Source: Natrinema saccharevitans (GTDB lineage: Archaea; Halobacteriota; Halobacteria; Halobacteriales; Natrialbaceae). Taken from it: a DNA stretch of 64,000 bases. Positions 26,349-34,391 of this stretch are shown one piece after another. Location: positions 1,364,001 through 1,428,000 of the forward strand of contig NZ_LWLN01000001.1 in assembly GCF_001953745.1 (NCBI RefSeq), in the 5' to 3' direction. How positions within the stretch are numbered: the first letter of the stretch is position 1; every line of letters starts with the position of its first letter. Under the pieces are notes generated by a model that saw only the letters and a list, made by a program, of their open reading frames with translations, ran no database searches and was not told the origin of the DNA. The translations under genes were made by a program, and so were the position numbers.

Positions 26349-27101
26349 GTGACGTACCGAGTCGACCCCCACGTGAAGGTGCTGACCGATCGCGTCGTCG
26401 AGCGGGCGAAGCAGGCCGACCTCGATGCGATCGTCTACGCACCGCATTTCACCCGGCTTCCGGAGATCCGCGAGCGGGCGGCGGCCTACTCCGACGACGA
26501 CCTGCTGGTGATCCCCGCCCGCGAGGTGTTCACCGGGACGTGGCGGAACCGCAAACACGCCCTCGCGTTGGGCCTCGAGGAACCGGTTCCCGATTTCATC
26601 CCGCTCGAGACGGCGATGGCCGAGTTCGAGCGCCAGGGGGCGACGGTCCTCGTCCCGCATCCGGAGTTCGCGAACGTGAGCCTCGCCGAGTCGGATCTGC
26701 GCCGGTACGCCGACGTGATCGACGCCGTCGAAATATTCAACTCGCGGCACTTCCCGTGGGACAACCGACGCGCCCGGGACCTCGCTGACTCCCTCTCGCT
26801 GCCGCCTTTCACGTCGTCGTACGCGCACCTCCCGCGGTCCGTCGGGGTCGCTCACACCGCCCTCGAGGCCGCCATCGAGACGGAAGCCGACCTCCTCGAG
26901 GCGTTCGAGGACGGGGTCGCCCGCCGCGTGATCTACGACAATGGGCCGTATCGCTGGTCGACGACCGCCTCGGAACTCGGCCACCTCGTCTACGAGAACA
27001 CCTGGAAGAAGGTCGACCGACTCTTCCTCTCGGGGACCGAACCGACCCATCCACAGCACATCGCCTACGACGGGCGGTTCGACGACGTCGCCGTCTATTA
27101 G
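26349..27101 (+). CDS. PHP-domain phosphoesterase-like protein
   Basis: A 250-residue protein of the PHP superfamily (histidinol phosphatase/TrpH-like). YRVDPHVKVLTDRVVERAKQ corresponds to the first metal-binding strand (D-x-H), VYAPHFTRL to the second, and LVPHPEFANVS and FNSRHFPWDNRRARDLA to later ligand loops. SYAHLPRSVGVAHTALEA replaces the usual GSDAH: the Asp-Ala-His is altered to Tyr-Ala-His, so one metal ligand may be missing. A nucleotide or phosphate ester is the family-typical substrate. It starts at GTG 26349, which gives the D-x-H motif at the very N-terminus. It is followed by the second sugar-acid dehydratase. Confidence 0.72.
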   Translation: MTYRVDPHVKVLTDRVVERAKQADLDAIVYAPHFTRLPEIRERAAAYSDDDLLVIPAREVFTGTWRNRKHALALGLEEPVPDFIPLETAMAEFERQGATVLVPHPEFANVSLAESDLRRYADVIDAVEIFNSRHFPWDNRRARDLADSLSLPPFTSSYAHLPRSVGVAHTALEAAIETEADLLEAFEDGVARRVIYDNGPYRWSTTASELGHLVYENTWKKVDRLFLSGTEPTHPQHIAYDGRFDDVAVY

Positions 27102-27258
27102 TACCGCTCGGGCCGCGTGGCCTCCGCCACCGACGCTCGACCGGTGGTTTGACGTGTGGGCGTGTGCCAGTATTTCTCACGATGTCCTCGAGGTCCCGTT
27201 CCACCGCGCCGTCGTCCACTTCGGAAACCGACACCGCCGTCGACGGGGAGGACCGACG

Positions 27259-28482
27259 GTGAGGGACTTCTCGAACCACGCCACGGAGCGACCCGAAGGA
27301 CAGGACGTCGAGATCACCGACATCGAGTCGGCGGTCGTCGACGGGAACTTCGAGTGGAACCTCGTGAAGGTCCACACGGACGCGGGCGTGACGGGGATCG
27401 GCGAGGCCTACCGCGGGGGCGGCGTCCCGGAGCTGATCGAGTACGCGAACCGGTTTCTGGTCGGCGAGAACCCATTGGACGTCGAGCGACTGTTCCGGCG
27501 CATCGTGCAGGAGACGTCGGGCCACGGCGGGACGACGGGCAAAGTCGTCACCGCAGCCTCGGGCATCGAGATCGCGCTCTGGGACGCCGCCGGGAAAATC
27601 CTGGACCTGCCGGTCTACCAGTTGCTGGGCTCGCGCTACCGCGACCGGATTCGAATCTACTGCGACTGCCACGCTGGCGAGGCCTACGCGGTCGGCGACA
27701 GCGGGTTCACCGAGTACGCCGACGCGGCGGCCTACTCCCCCGAGGCCTACGCCGCCGAGGCCGAACGCGTCGTCGACATGGGCTTCGACGCGATCAAGTT
27801 CGACCTCGACATGGAACGGGACAACGAGCCCGATCCCTACAACGGCCGACTCACCAACGCCGCGATCGACCACAAAGTCTCGGTCGTCGAGGCCGTCCGC
27901 GACGCCGTCGGGCGCGAGGTCGACCTCGCCTTCGACTGCCACTGGGACTACACCGTCGAGAGTGCAACTCGGCTCGCCCGCACACTCGAACCCTACGACC
28001 TCATGTGGCTCGAGGACCTCGTCCCGCCGGAGGAGACCGACGCCCAGCGGGAGGTCGCCCGGCGGACCGCGACGCCGCTCGCGACGGGCGAGAACCGGTT
28101 CCGCATCCACGAACTGAGCGACCTGCTCGACGAGTACGCGGTCGACGTGATCACGCCCGATCCGACCACCTGCGGCGGCCTCGCCGAGTCGAAACGGATC
28201 GCCGAACGCGCCGAGGAACGGTACATCCCGTTCTCGCCGCACAACGTCTGTAGCCCCGTCGGCACGATGGCCTGCGTCCACCTCTGTGCCGCCGTCCCCA
28301 ACGCCGACGTGCTGGAATATCACGCCCTCGAGGTGGACTGGTGGGACGATCTGCTCGCACGCGAGGGGCCGCTCATCGAGGGCGGCTACATCGACGTGCC
28401 GACCGAGCCGGGGCTGGGGATCGAACTGGACGAGGGCGTTCTCGAGGCGCATCTGCTGCCCGGGACCGACGGCTTCGACTGA
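27259..28482 (+). CDS. Second sugar-acid dehydratase, mandelate racemase/enolase superfamily
   Basis: A 407-residue paralog of the 21690 protein. The same active-site frame is present: Asp226 and His228 (LAFDCHWDY), Glu in MWLEDLVPPEE, Glu in ATGENRFRIH and His in SPHNVCSPVG. Differences are a shorter N-terminus and an insert of about 15 residues after YCDCH (GEAYAVGDSGFTEYADAAAY), near where these enzymes shape the substrate pocket, so substrate preference probably differs. The GTG at 27259 matches the position of an internal RDLS in the paralog; a 26-codon upstream ORF (27182-27262) overlaps it by GTGA. D-gluconate or D-xylonate-type dehydration to a 2-keto-3-deoxy acid is inferred. Confidence 0.84.
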   Translation: MRDFSNHATERPEGQDVEITDIESAVVDGNFEWNLVKVHTDAGVTGIGEAYRGGGVPELIEYANRFLVGENPLDVERLFRRIVQETSGHGGTTGKVVTAASGIEIALWDAAGKILDLPVYQLLGSRYRDRIRIYCDCHAGEAYAVGDSGFTEYADAAAYSPEAYAAEAERVVDMGFDAIKFDLDMERDNEPDPYNGRLTNAAIDHKVSVVEAVRDAVGREVDLAFDCHWDYTVESATRLARTLEPYDLMWLEDLVPPEETDAQREVARRTATPLATGENRFRIHELSDLLDEYAVDVITPDPTTCGGLAESKRIAERAEERYIPFSPHNVCSPVGTMACVHLCAAVPNADVLEYHALEVDWWDDLLAREGPLIEGGYIDVPTEPGLGIELDEGVLEAHLLPGTDGFD

Positions 28483-28720
28483 GCGACGCGCAACTACTAG
28501 TTATTGTAGTAGGTGGTGCTGAATTTTTCAGCTAGGATGGGTGAAAAACTTTGTAGGCTATAACCTGGATTACGTCCACGACAATCCGGATACGATCGTC
28601 AGTGACCACACCGAAGAGTCCTGAGGCGTGAACAGCGCGCCGGCGCTTCCGAAATGGCCTGTTCGAGGGGTGGTCCCCCCACCCCGCCAAGTTAATACAG
28701 ATGGCCTACACATGTTTAAC
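28483..28720. other. Degenerate intergenic stretch with a possible gene tail
   Basis: The stretch is mixed in base composition. A short frame (28541-28624, 27 codons, VKNFVGYNLDYVHDNPDTIV and on to TGA) has protein-like composition but no upstream coding continuation, so it could be the tail of a lost gene. AGTTAATACAG at about 28690-28700 is a promoter for the next small gene. I see no insertion-sequence ends. Confidence 0.35.
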
Positions 28721-28867
28721 ATGACATCAACACTACTCGTCTTAATCGGCTGTTTCGTTTCTGGATGGATCGCAGGCGCACTTTCCGTCCCCTGCTATCA
28801 GTTCGGGTACAGAAAGGGGCGAAAATACCAGATCGCACCGGCGCGAATCGATACGAAGGGCCGTTGA
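28721..28867 (+). CDS. Small single-spanning membrane protein
   Basis: A 48-residue protein: one membrane helix near the N-terminus (STLLVLIGCFVSGWIAGALS) and a basic tail (GYRKGRKYQIAPARIDTKGR). Two ATGs are in frame (28712, 28721); the TATA-like GTTAATAC at 28691-28698 is about 26 bases before the second, so I use that one. No family is recognised. The composition is less GC-rich than that of long neighbouring genes, and the surrounding 28.5-29.2 kb looks like accessory DNA. Confidence 0.5.
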   Translation: MTSTLLVLIGCFVSGWIAGALSVPCYQFGYRKGRKYQIAPARIDTKGR

Positions 28868-28957
28868 GAATAACTGCAAATACCTATCCAGCAAATTCCC
28901 CCATAGATCATGTCCAACAAATAGCATTATGTGTCTGGGATTCGAAATTCGTGTTGC

Positions 28958-29230
28958 ATGCCCTCTCAAAGGACAGTCGGCGCTGCGCCGTTGATCACGG
29001 GAATATTGCTCGCCTTCCAGTCGGCCGGCACGCTAGTCCAAAGCGGACTTGCGCTGTGGTCGGTCCTCGGTCTCGTTGGTGGTTGTGCTGCCATCGTCAT
29101 CGGTCTCGGAACGCTGCGTGGATGGGACGCGTTCGAACGGGAGACGATCGGGAACGATCGGCCTTCGGTGGCCGTTCTCGGACTCGCCGCCGCCGCGTTC
29201 TTCGCCGGTGTAGCGATCGCCATCGCGTAA
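28958..29230 (+). CDS. Small three-helix membrane protein
   Basis: A 90-residue protein with three hydrophobic segments (PLITGILLAFQSAGTLVQSG; LWSVLGLVGGCAAIVIGL; VAVLGLAAAAFFAGVAIAIA) joined by a charged loop WDAFERETIGNDR. It resembles many uncharacterised haloarchaeal membrane proteins. A GTG nine codons upstream is also in frame; ATG 28958 is preferred since the extension is Cys/Arg-rich and the AT-rich TAGCATTATG lies at about the right promoter distance. Confidence 0.55.
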   Translation: MPSQRTVGAAPLITGILLAFQSAGTLVQSGLALWSVLGLVGGCAAIVIGLGTLRGWDAFERETIGNDRPSVAVLGLAAAAFFAGVAIAIA

Positions 29231-29448
29231 TCCGACCGCGAACGAGATCCCCCGTATTCTCGAGACGGACACCGTGTTCGCATCGAGTTGCAGGCGATCG
29301 AGACCGATACTATATAGCCGCTGCAACGATTCACACACTGATCGCAGCGCCGTCATGCGATCAGATGTGCAATGACTTTCAGTGGCTACTATAGTGCGCT
29401 GGGACGCACGCACACGTAGTTGACTCCGTTCCGAACGGCGAACCCGTA

Positions 29449-29913
29449 CTACTGCGTCCCGTCGGCGTCGCGGACTCGAGCGAGCGTCGCTTCGACCCGG
29501 TCCCAGTGGCTCCCCCGCCAGAAGTGCTGCCCGCAGTCCCGACAGATCCACGTCTCGACTGCCGTCGGATCGGGCGCGTACTCCGGCGTCGACGCGGTCG
29601 GATCGACCGACTCGAGCGGGCCGTTACACCGCCCGCAGAAGCGGGGGCCGTCGGCCAGCGTGAGATCGACGCCCGCCGCGTCGAGTTCCGCGAGTTGGGC
29701 CTCGACGTCGCGGGCCTCGAGGATGACCGACTCGTCGGCGCGGGCCGCCACGTCGACGTCTCGCGTGACGACGGTTCGGTCCTCCTCGCTGGCGACGGCG
29801 AGGAGGTCGTCGTCGGCCTCGAGCCCGCGGTCACCCGCGTAGACGGTGTCGTGGTTACACATCCGCAGATAGGACCGGAGTCCGCCGCACATGAGATCGA
29901 GGAGGAGTCGCAT
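29449..29913 (-). CDS. Mut7-C RNase-domain protein with zinc ribbon
   Basis: A 154-residue protein. Residues about 1-90 are the Mut7-C (PIN-like, formerly DUF82) domain: MRLLLDLMCGGLRSYLRMCN, the acidic TVVTRDVDVAARADES, and GVDL. About 92-140 is a zinc ribbon with FCGRCNGPLE and WICRDCGQHFWRGSHW. The domain is predicted to be a ribonuclease from its relation to the Mut-7 C-terminus; the RNA substrate is unknown. Only 17 bases separate it from the upstream polX gene, so DUF5788, polX and this gene probably form one transcript. Confidence 0.87.
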   Translation of the reverse strand: MRLLLDLMCGGLRSYLRMCNHDTVYAGDRGLEADDDLLAVASEEDRTVVTRDVDVAARADESVILEARDVEAQLAELDAAGVDLTLADGPRFCGRCNGPLESVDPTASTPEYAPDPTAVETWICRDCGQHFWRGSHWDRVEATLARVRDADGTQ

Positions 29914-29930
29914 GGTGTAGCGGGGACGTG

Positions 29931-31727
29931 TCAGTGGAGGAACTGCCGTAACGCGGCGAGCTCCCAGGTGTTGATCACGTCCGCGGGCTCGGCCCAGCCC
30001 CGCCGCGCGGTGTGGACGCCCCAGCGCACGTACTCGAGCGTCGCGGGCCGATGGGCGTCGGTGTTGACGGCGATCACCGCGCCCTCGTCTATGGCGGCCT
30101 GAACGGCGCTGCCCCAGAGGTCGAGCCGCCGGGGATTGCTGTTGACCTCGAGGGCGGTGTCGTGGTCGGCGGCGGCCGCCCCGAGCGCGGTCGCGTCGAA
30201 CTCGAGGCCGGAGCGCTCGTTGAGCAGGCGGCCGCTTGGGTGGCCCAACACGTCGATCGCCGGGTTCTCGACGGCGCGGACGAGCCGCTCGGTCGCGGCC
30301 TCGGCGTCTTGGCTCAGGGCGCTGTGGGTCGAGGCGACGATCACGTCCAGCGCGTCGATCACGTCGTCGGAGAGGTCGATCTCGCCCGCGGCGTCGACGT
30401 TGGCCTCGATCCCCGCGAAGACCTCGATTTCGGCGTCGTCGCCGACCGCGCGGATTTCTTCGACCTGCTCGAGGATGTCGTCGTCGGCAAGCCCCATGTC
30501 GCCGACGACGCCCGGGCCCTCTGCGTGGTCGGCGATCCCGAAGTAGTCGTAGCCCCGATCAGCGGCGGCCTCGACCATCGCCTCGACCGAGGTGTTGCCG
30601 TCGGACCACTCGGTGTGGGTGTGCAGGTCGCCGCGGATATCGTCGCGCTCGAGCAAGGCCGGTAACTCCCCGGCCGCCGCGGCTTCGATCTCGCCGCGAT
30701 CGGTCCGGAGTTCGGGCGGAATCCAGTCCAGCCCGAGCGCCTCGTACATCCCTTCCTCGGTATCGCCTGCGACGCGGTCACCGACGCGCTGGTCCACCTC
30801 GTGGTCTTCGACGTCGTTGTCGGACTCCGTCCGACTGCTCGAGGCGCTACGCGCCTCGCTGCTGACGTCGAAGGCCCCGTACTCGTTTAGCTTCATCCCG
30901 CGGTCGATCGCGTAGTTGCGCAGGGCGACGTTGTGGTCCTTGCTCCCGGTGAAGTACTGCAGCGCCGAGCCGAACTCCGCGGGGACGACGACCCGCAGGT
31001 CGACGCGGCTCTCGCCGACGCGGACGCTGGCCTTCTCGGGGCCGGATTCGATCTCGTCGTCGACGGAGTCCCACGCGAGCAAGCCCTCGACGACCGCCTC
31101 GCCGTCCGCGGTCGACGCGAGGACGTCCACGTCGCCGATCGTCTCGCGCCACCGGCGGATCGAGCCGGCGACCTCGCAGCGCTCGACCGCCTCGAGGCCC
31201 TCGAGGTACGCGAGGACGTCGTCGGCCAGCGGCCGGGCCTCCCCCAGGAGCTGGCGCTGGCCGACCGTTCGGGCGAACTCGAGGTTCTCGAGGATGTTCT
31301 GCTCGGTCTTCGGTCCGAACCCCTTGACTTCCTGCACCTCGCCGTCCTCGGCCGCTTCCTCGAGGTCGTCTAGCGTCTCGACCCCGAGTTCCCGATACAG
31401 CTTCCCCGCGGTCTTGGGGCCGACGCCCTCGATACGGGTGATGTCGGCGATGTCGATCGGCAGCTCGCCCCGCAGCTCCTCGAGTTCTTCGATCCCGCCG
31501 GTCTCGACGTACTCGCCGATCTTCGCCGAGATGGCGTCGCCGACGCCGTCGATGTTCTCGAGGACCTCGCGGTCGCCGGCCGCGACCCGGTCGGCGATCG
31601 GCGAGGGGTGGGCCCGGACGTTCTCGGCCGCCCGCCGGTAGGCGCGGGGCTTGTACTCGACGTCGTCGGCCTCGAGCAGGTCGGCGAACTCCTCGAGTCG
31701 GGCCGCGATCTCGGCGTTGGTCGTCAT
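29931..31727 (-). CDS. polX: X-family DNA polymerase/3'-5' exonuclease with PHP domain
   Basis: A 598-residue repair enzyme. The order is 8-kDa-like domain and helix-hairpin-helix repeats (about 1-150: ENIDGVGDAISAKIGEYVET, ITRIEGVGPKTAGKLYRELG), nucleotidyltransferase palm (GSIRRWRETIGDVDVLAST), thumb with GSKDHNVALRNYA, and a C-terminal PHP exonuclease (GDLHTHTEWSDG, ASTHSALS, LGHPSGRLL, NTDAHRP). It fills short gaps and trims 3' ends. Between thumb and PHP sits a Ser/Asp-rich insert (about 288-322) encoded partly by a double hairpin (30819-30857), so not all of the protein is ancestral. The start overlaps the upstream DUF5788 stop by ATGA. Confidence 0.93.
   Translation of the reverse strand: MTTNAEIAARLEEFADLLEADDVEYKPRAYRRAAENVRAHPSPIADRVAAGDREVLENIDGVGDAISAKIGEYVETGGIEELEELRGELPIDIADITRIEGVGPKTAGKLYRELGVETLDDLEEAAEDGEVQEVKGFGPKTEQNILENLEFARTVGQRQLLGEARPLADDVLAYLEGLEAVERCEVAGSIRRWRETIGDVDVLASTADGEAVVEGLLAWDSVDDEIESGPEKASVRVGESRVDLRVVVPAEFGSALQYFTGSKDHNVALRNYAIDRGMKLNEYGAFDVSSEARSASSSRTESDNDVEDHEVDQRVGDRVAGDTEEGMYEALGLDWIPPELRTDRGEIEAAAAGELPALLERDDIRGDLHTHTEWSDGNTSVEAMVEAAADRGYDYFGIADHAEGPGVVGDMGLADDDILEQVEEIRAVGDDAEIEVFAGIEANVDAAGEIDLSDDVIDALDVIVASTHSALSQDAEAATERLVRAVENPAIDVLGHPSGRLLNERSGLEFDATALGAAAADHDTALEVNSNPRRLDLWGSAVQAAIDEGAVIAVNTDAHRPATLEYVRWGVHTARRGWAEPADVINTWELAALRQFLH
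30819..30857. repeat. In-frame double hairpin inside polX
   Basis: Two perfect 7-bp stems with 3-base loops lie side by side: GTCGGAC TCC GTCCGAC, then TGCTC, then GAGGCGC TAC GCGCCTC (plus strand). They encode part of the linker SEARSASSSRTESDNDVED between the polymerase and PHP domains. The architecture and the TGCTCGA junction recur in the HNH gene at 35592-35635. Confidence 0.75.
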
Positions 31728-32164
31728 CGCCCCCTCCGCGACGCTCCGTCGTCCTCCCGCCCCAGCGCCTTCTTCAGGAAGGACATCCAGCGCTTGCGGT
31801 CCTGGGCCTGCTTGGCCTGCTGTTCGCGCTCGAGGTCCGTCGGGCCGAGGCTCTCGAGGGCGTTTAACGCCCGGTCGATGCCGATGATGCTCCCCGCGAG
31901 TTCCTCGCCCTCCTCGCGGCTGATCTCACCCTCTTCGATCCGCTCGAGTCGCTCGAGTCGCTCGCGTCGCAGATTCCGCTTGGCCTGCTCGACGCGGTCG
32001 CGTTCGCCGGCGGGCACCGTCTCGCGGCGCTTGATCTCGAAGACGAAGGTCCGGAGATCGATCTCCTCGCCCTGGACCGAGATCGTCTCGGGGATGTCCG
32101 CGCCGACGGTCGCGCCCTCGCGCTCGACGCGCTCGAGCAGTTGCTTGCGCTCGTACTCTTGCAC
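31724..32164 (-). CDS. DUF5788-like charged helical protein upstream of polX
   Basis: A 146-residue, highly charged, mostly helical protein: YERKQLLERVEREGATVGAD, ISVQGEEIDLRTFVFEIKRR, then a long Glu/Arg-rich helix and RKRWMSFLKKALG. I associate it with the haloarchaeal DUF5788 family from memory; no function is established. GTG 32164 is used because an AT-rich ACATTTTTG on this strand lies about 29 bases upstream. The stop overlaps the polX ATG, so the pair is translationally coupled, which hints at a connection with repair. Confidence 0.72.
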   Translation of the reverse strand: MQEYERKQLLERVEREGATVGADIPETISVQGEEIDLRTFVFEIKRRETVPAGERDRVEQAKRNLRRERLERLERIEEGEISREEGEELAGSIIGIDRALNALESLGPTDLEREQQAKQAQDRKRWMSFLKKALGREDDGASRRGR

Positions 32165-32309
32165 GCCCGGATATGGGGGCCGGGCGGGCAAAAATGTACA
32201 GTCCGCCGGGAAGGCAGTGACCGCCGGCGACCGCCGCCACACCTGACAGCGCTTCGAAACTAGTGACAAACCCCAAATCCCTTAGCGACGCCGCACATAC
32301 CCCCGGTCA

Positions 32310-33254
32310 ATGGCGAAGTGCGACGTGTGTGGGAACGACGAAAATATGCCGTACAACTGTCGTCACTGCGGCGGCACCTACTGTGGCGACCATCGGCTGC
32401 CCGAGAATCACGACTGCTCGGGACTCGAGAACTGGAACGACCCGCAGGGCGTCTTCGACAGCGGGTTCGACGACGGCGTCGGTTCCGGCGAGAGTACGTC
32501 CCGGGCCGCCGGAATCGTGGACAAACTCCCGATCGACACCGGTCCGGGCGGCCCGCTGGCGTACTTCCGCGGGAACATGACCTACACGTTCCTCGCGCTG
32601 ATGTGGCTCACGTTCGCTGCCCAGTTCGTCGTCGGTACTTTCTTCGGAACCGAAACGATGCGAACTCTGTTCGTCCTCCGACCCTACTATCCCGAATACG
32701 TCTGGACATGGGTTACGTCGATCTTCGCCCACGGCGGTTTCTACCATATCGTCGGTAACAGCATCGTACTGTTCTTCTTCGGTCCGCTGGTCGAACGATA
32801 CATCGGATCCAGAAAATTCGCAATTCTCTTTCTGGTAAGCGGTGCCCTCGCCGGACTCGGGCAGATTACCATCCAGACGCTCCAGACCGCAATGGTGACC
32901 CCGCTCACCCCGGGCGTCGTCGGCGCGAGCGGGGCCGCACTCGCGATTTTGGGTGTCCTGACGATCCTGAATCCGGACCTCAAGGTGTATCTCTACTTCA
33001 TCCTCCCCGTTCCGATCTGGGTACTCACCGGTGGCTATGCACTGTTCAGTATCTTCTTCCTCAGTACCGGGGGTGGCGGAAACATCGCACACATGGCCCA
33101 CCTCGTCGGCCTCGTGATCGGGCTCGCCTACGGCCAGTACGTCAAACAGAACCGCAACGTCAGCGCGCCCAGTCGCCTCGAGTTCGGCGGTGGCGGTCCG
33201 GGCGGTCCCGGGGGCCCCGGTGGTCCGGGCGGTCCCGGCCGCGGTCGGTTCTGA
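32310..33254 (+). CDS. Rhomboid-family intramembrane protease with AN1-type zinc finger
   Basis: A 314-residue protein. The N-terminus is an AN1-type zinc finger (CDVCGNDENMPYNCRHCGGT, YCGDHRLPENHDC). About six membrane helices follow, with the rhomboid Ser in VVGASGAALAILG and His in HMAHLVGLVIGLAYG; HGGFYHIVGNSIVLFFFG is the conserved H-x-x-x-N region of helix 2. Rhomboids cleave single-spanning membrane substrates; in haloarchaea such proteins have been linked to surface-glycoprotein processing. The C-terminal tail is tandem Pro-Gly-Gly repeats ending GRGRF. The promoter is not obvious. A single gene. Confidence 0.93.
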   Translation: MAKCDVCGNDENMPYNCRHCGGTYCGDHRLPENHDCSGLENWNDPQGVFDSGFDDGVGSGESTSRAAGIVDKLPIDTGPGGPLAYFRGNMTYTFLALMWLTFAAQFVVGTFFGTETMRTLFVLRPYYPEYVWTWVTSIFAHGGFYHIVGNSIVLFFFGPLVERYIGSRKFAILFLVSGALAGLGQITIQTLQTAMVTPLTPGVVGASGAALAILGVLTILNPDLKVYLYFILPVPIWVLTGGYALFSIFFLSTGGGGNIAHMAHLVGLVIGLAYGQYVKQNRNVSAPSRLEFGGGGPGGPGGPGGPGGPGRGRF

Positions 33255-33314
33255 CTCCCGAACCCGTCGCAGGACCCCGCAACTGATTTTCGCGCGGCGT
33301 CTACCCTCGATCCA

Positions 33315-34106
33315 ATGCACCAGTCCCGTCCCGACCTCGCTCCCGACGGCTCGCTCTCGCGCGCGGAGATGGAGTCCCTTCAGCGCGAGATCGCTGCCGT
33401 CGCGACCTTCGAGGACGACTTCTCGTTCGATCACACAGTGCTGTCGAACCCGCTCGAGGCCGCGGCGAGCGGCGACGAGCAGCCGGTCGTCGTCGGCGTC
33501 GACCAGTCCTTCCTGACGAACGCCGAGGGCGAGCAGGACCGCGCCCTGAGCGCCGTGGTCGCCACCCGCGGCGGCGAGGTGATCGAGCGCGTCCACGCGG
33601 TGACGCCGCTCGAGATCCCCTACATCCCCGGTCTGCTCTCCTTCCGCGAGGGGCGGCCGATCCTCGCGGCGCTCGAGGAGTTGGCCGTCGAACCCGACCT
33701 GCTGCTGTTCGACGGCAGCGGCCGCATCCACTTCCGGCAGGCCGGGATCGCGACCCACATGGGCGTGGTCCGGGACGTCCCCAGCATCGGCGTCGCCAAG
33801 AGCCTGCTCTGTGGCACCCCTCGAGCGGACACCGACGACCTCCCGGAGGGAGCGACGATCGGTATCGAGTCGAACTCGCGGGTCGACGCGCCCGACGGCA
33901 CCCTACTGGGCTACGCGGTCCAGACGCGCCAGTACGACTCGCCGAACCGGTACATCAATCCGCTGTACGTCAGTCCCGGCCACCGCGTTGGTCCCGAGAC
34001 GGCGGCCGACGTTGCGCTCGCCCTCACTACCTCGTACAAGCTCCCCGAGCCGGTCCGACTCGCCGACAACTACGCCGACGAGGCCAAGGGGGAGATCGAC
34101 GCGTAG
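33315..34106 (+). CDS. nfi: Endonuclease V (deoxyinosine endonuclease)
   Basis: A 263-residue EndoV that nicks DNA one base 3' of deoxyinosine, the product of adenine deamination. Catalytic and family signatures: VVVGVDQSF (Asp of strand 1), LEIPYIPGLLSFREGRPIL (PYIPG wedge motif), DLLLFDGSGRIHFRQAGIAT (second Asp, equivalent of DGHG, here DGSG), and SIGVAKSLLCG. It is slightly longer than E. coli Nfi (223) because of N-terminal and mid-protein additions. It sits 60 bases after the rhomboid gene and before an inverted-repeat element; no operon partner with a repair role. Confidence 0.93.
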   Translation: MHQSRPDLAPDGSLSRAEMESLQREIAAVATFEDDFSFDHTVLSNPLEAAASGDEQPVVVGVDQSFLTNAEGEQDRALSAVVATRGGEVIERVHAVTPLEIPYIPGLLSFREGRPILAALEELAVEPDLLLFDGSGRIHFRQAGIATHMGVVRDVPSIGVAKSLLCGTPRADTDDLPEGATIGIESNSRVDAPDGTLLGYAVQTRQYDSPNRYINPLYVSPGHRVGPETAADVALALTTSYKLPEPVRLADNYADEAKGEIDA

Positions 34107-34163
34107 CCGATTCGCCGCTCCACCGGCGACGGCCTCCCGATCAGCCGCCCGCGGCGGGTGGGA

Positions 34164-34274
34164 CTGAAAGGGGCCGGATCGATCGACTCGCGCGCCTCGG
34201 TGCGCTCCTCGCTCCCGACGGTCGCTCCGGTGATTCCGTCGTCGTGCTTCGTCGATCGATTCGGGGGCTTTCAG
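34164..34274. repeat. Imperfect long inverted repeat, possible MITE-like element or structured RNA
   Basis: Two 24-base arms (34164-34187 and 34251-34274) match as inverted repeats at 20 of 24 positions: CTGAAAG at the outer end and ATCGATCGAC at the inner end are perfect, with a GGG/CCC mismatch block between. The 63-base interior has no open gene. It lies between nfi and the SDR gene. Confidence 0.6.
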
Positions 34275-34356
34275 GTCGGTTGCCGTCTCGAGACGATCGG
34301 TAGGGCCGGCCGAACTCGAATCCGATCCGAACAGTACGATCAGCGCGACAAACCAT

Positions 34357-34372
34357 CGATACTTAGGTATCG
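34357..34372 (+). promoter_or_regulatory. Palindrome over the TATA position of the SDR gene
   Basis: CGATAC TTAG GTATCG is a perfect 6-bp inverted repeat with a 4-base centre. Its AT-rich core lies about 27 bases before ATG 34392, where the TATA box should be. A repressor bound here would block TBP/TFB. Confidence 0.55.
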
Positions 34373-34391
34373 TCGCACGAACCGGTCGGGT

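Noticed and set aside
26809-28452. Minus-strand open frame of 547 codons opposite the PHP and dehydratase genes
   Set aside because: Residue composition (Val/Asp/Arg) is the mirror of the plus-strand codons, and both plus-strand genes have clear catalytic motifs.
33186-33251. Tandem GGTCCGGGC-like repeats
   Set aside because: They are the coding sequence of the Pro-Gly-Gly tail of the rhomboid protein, a common protein-level low-complexity end rather than a DNA element.
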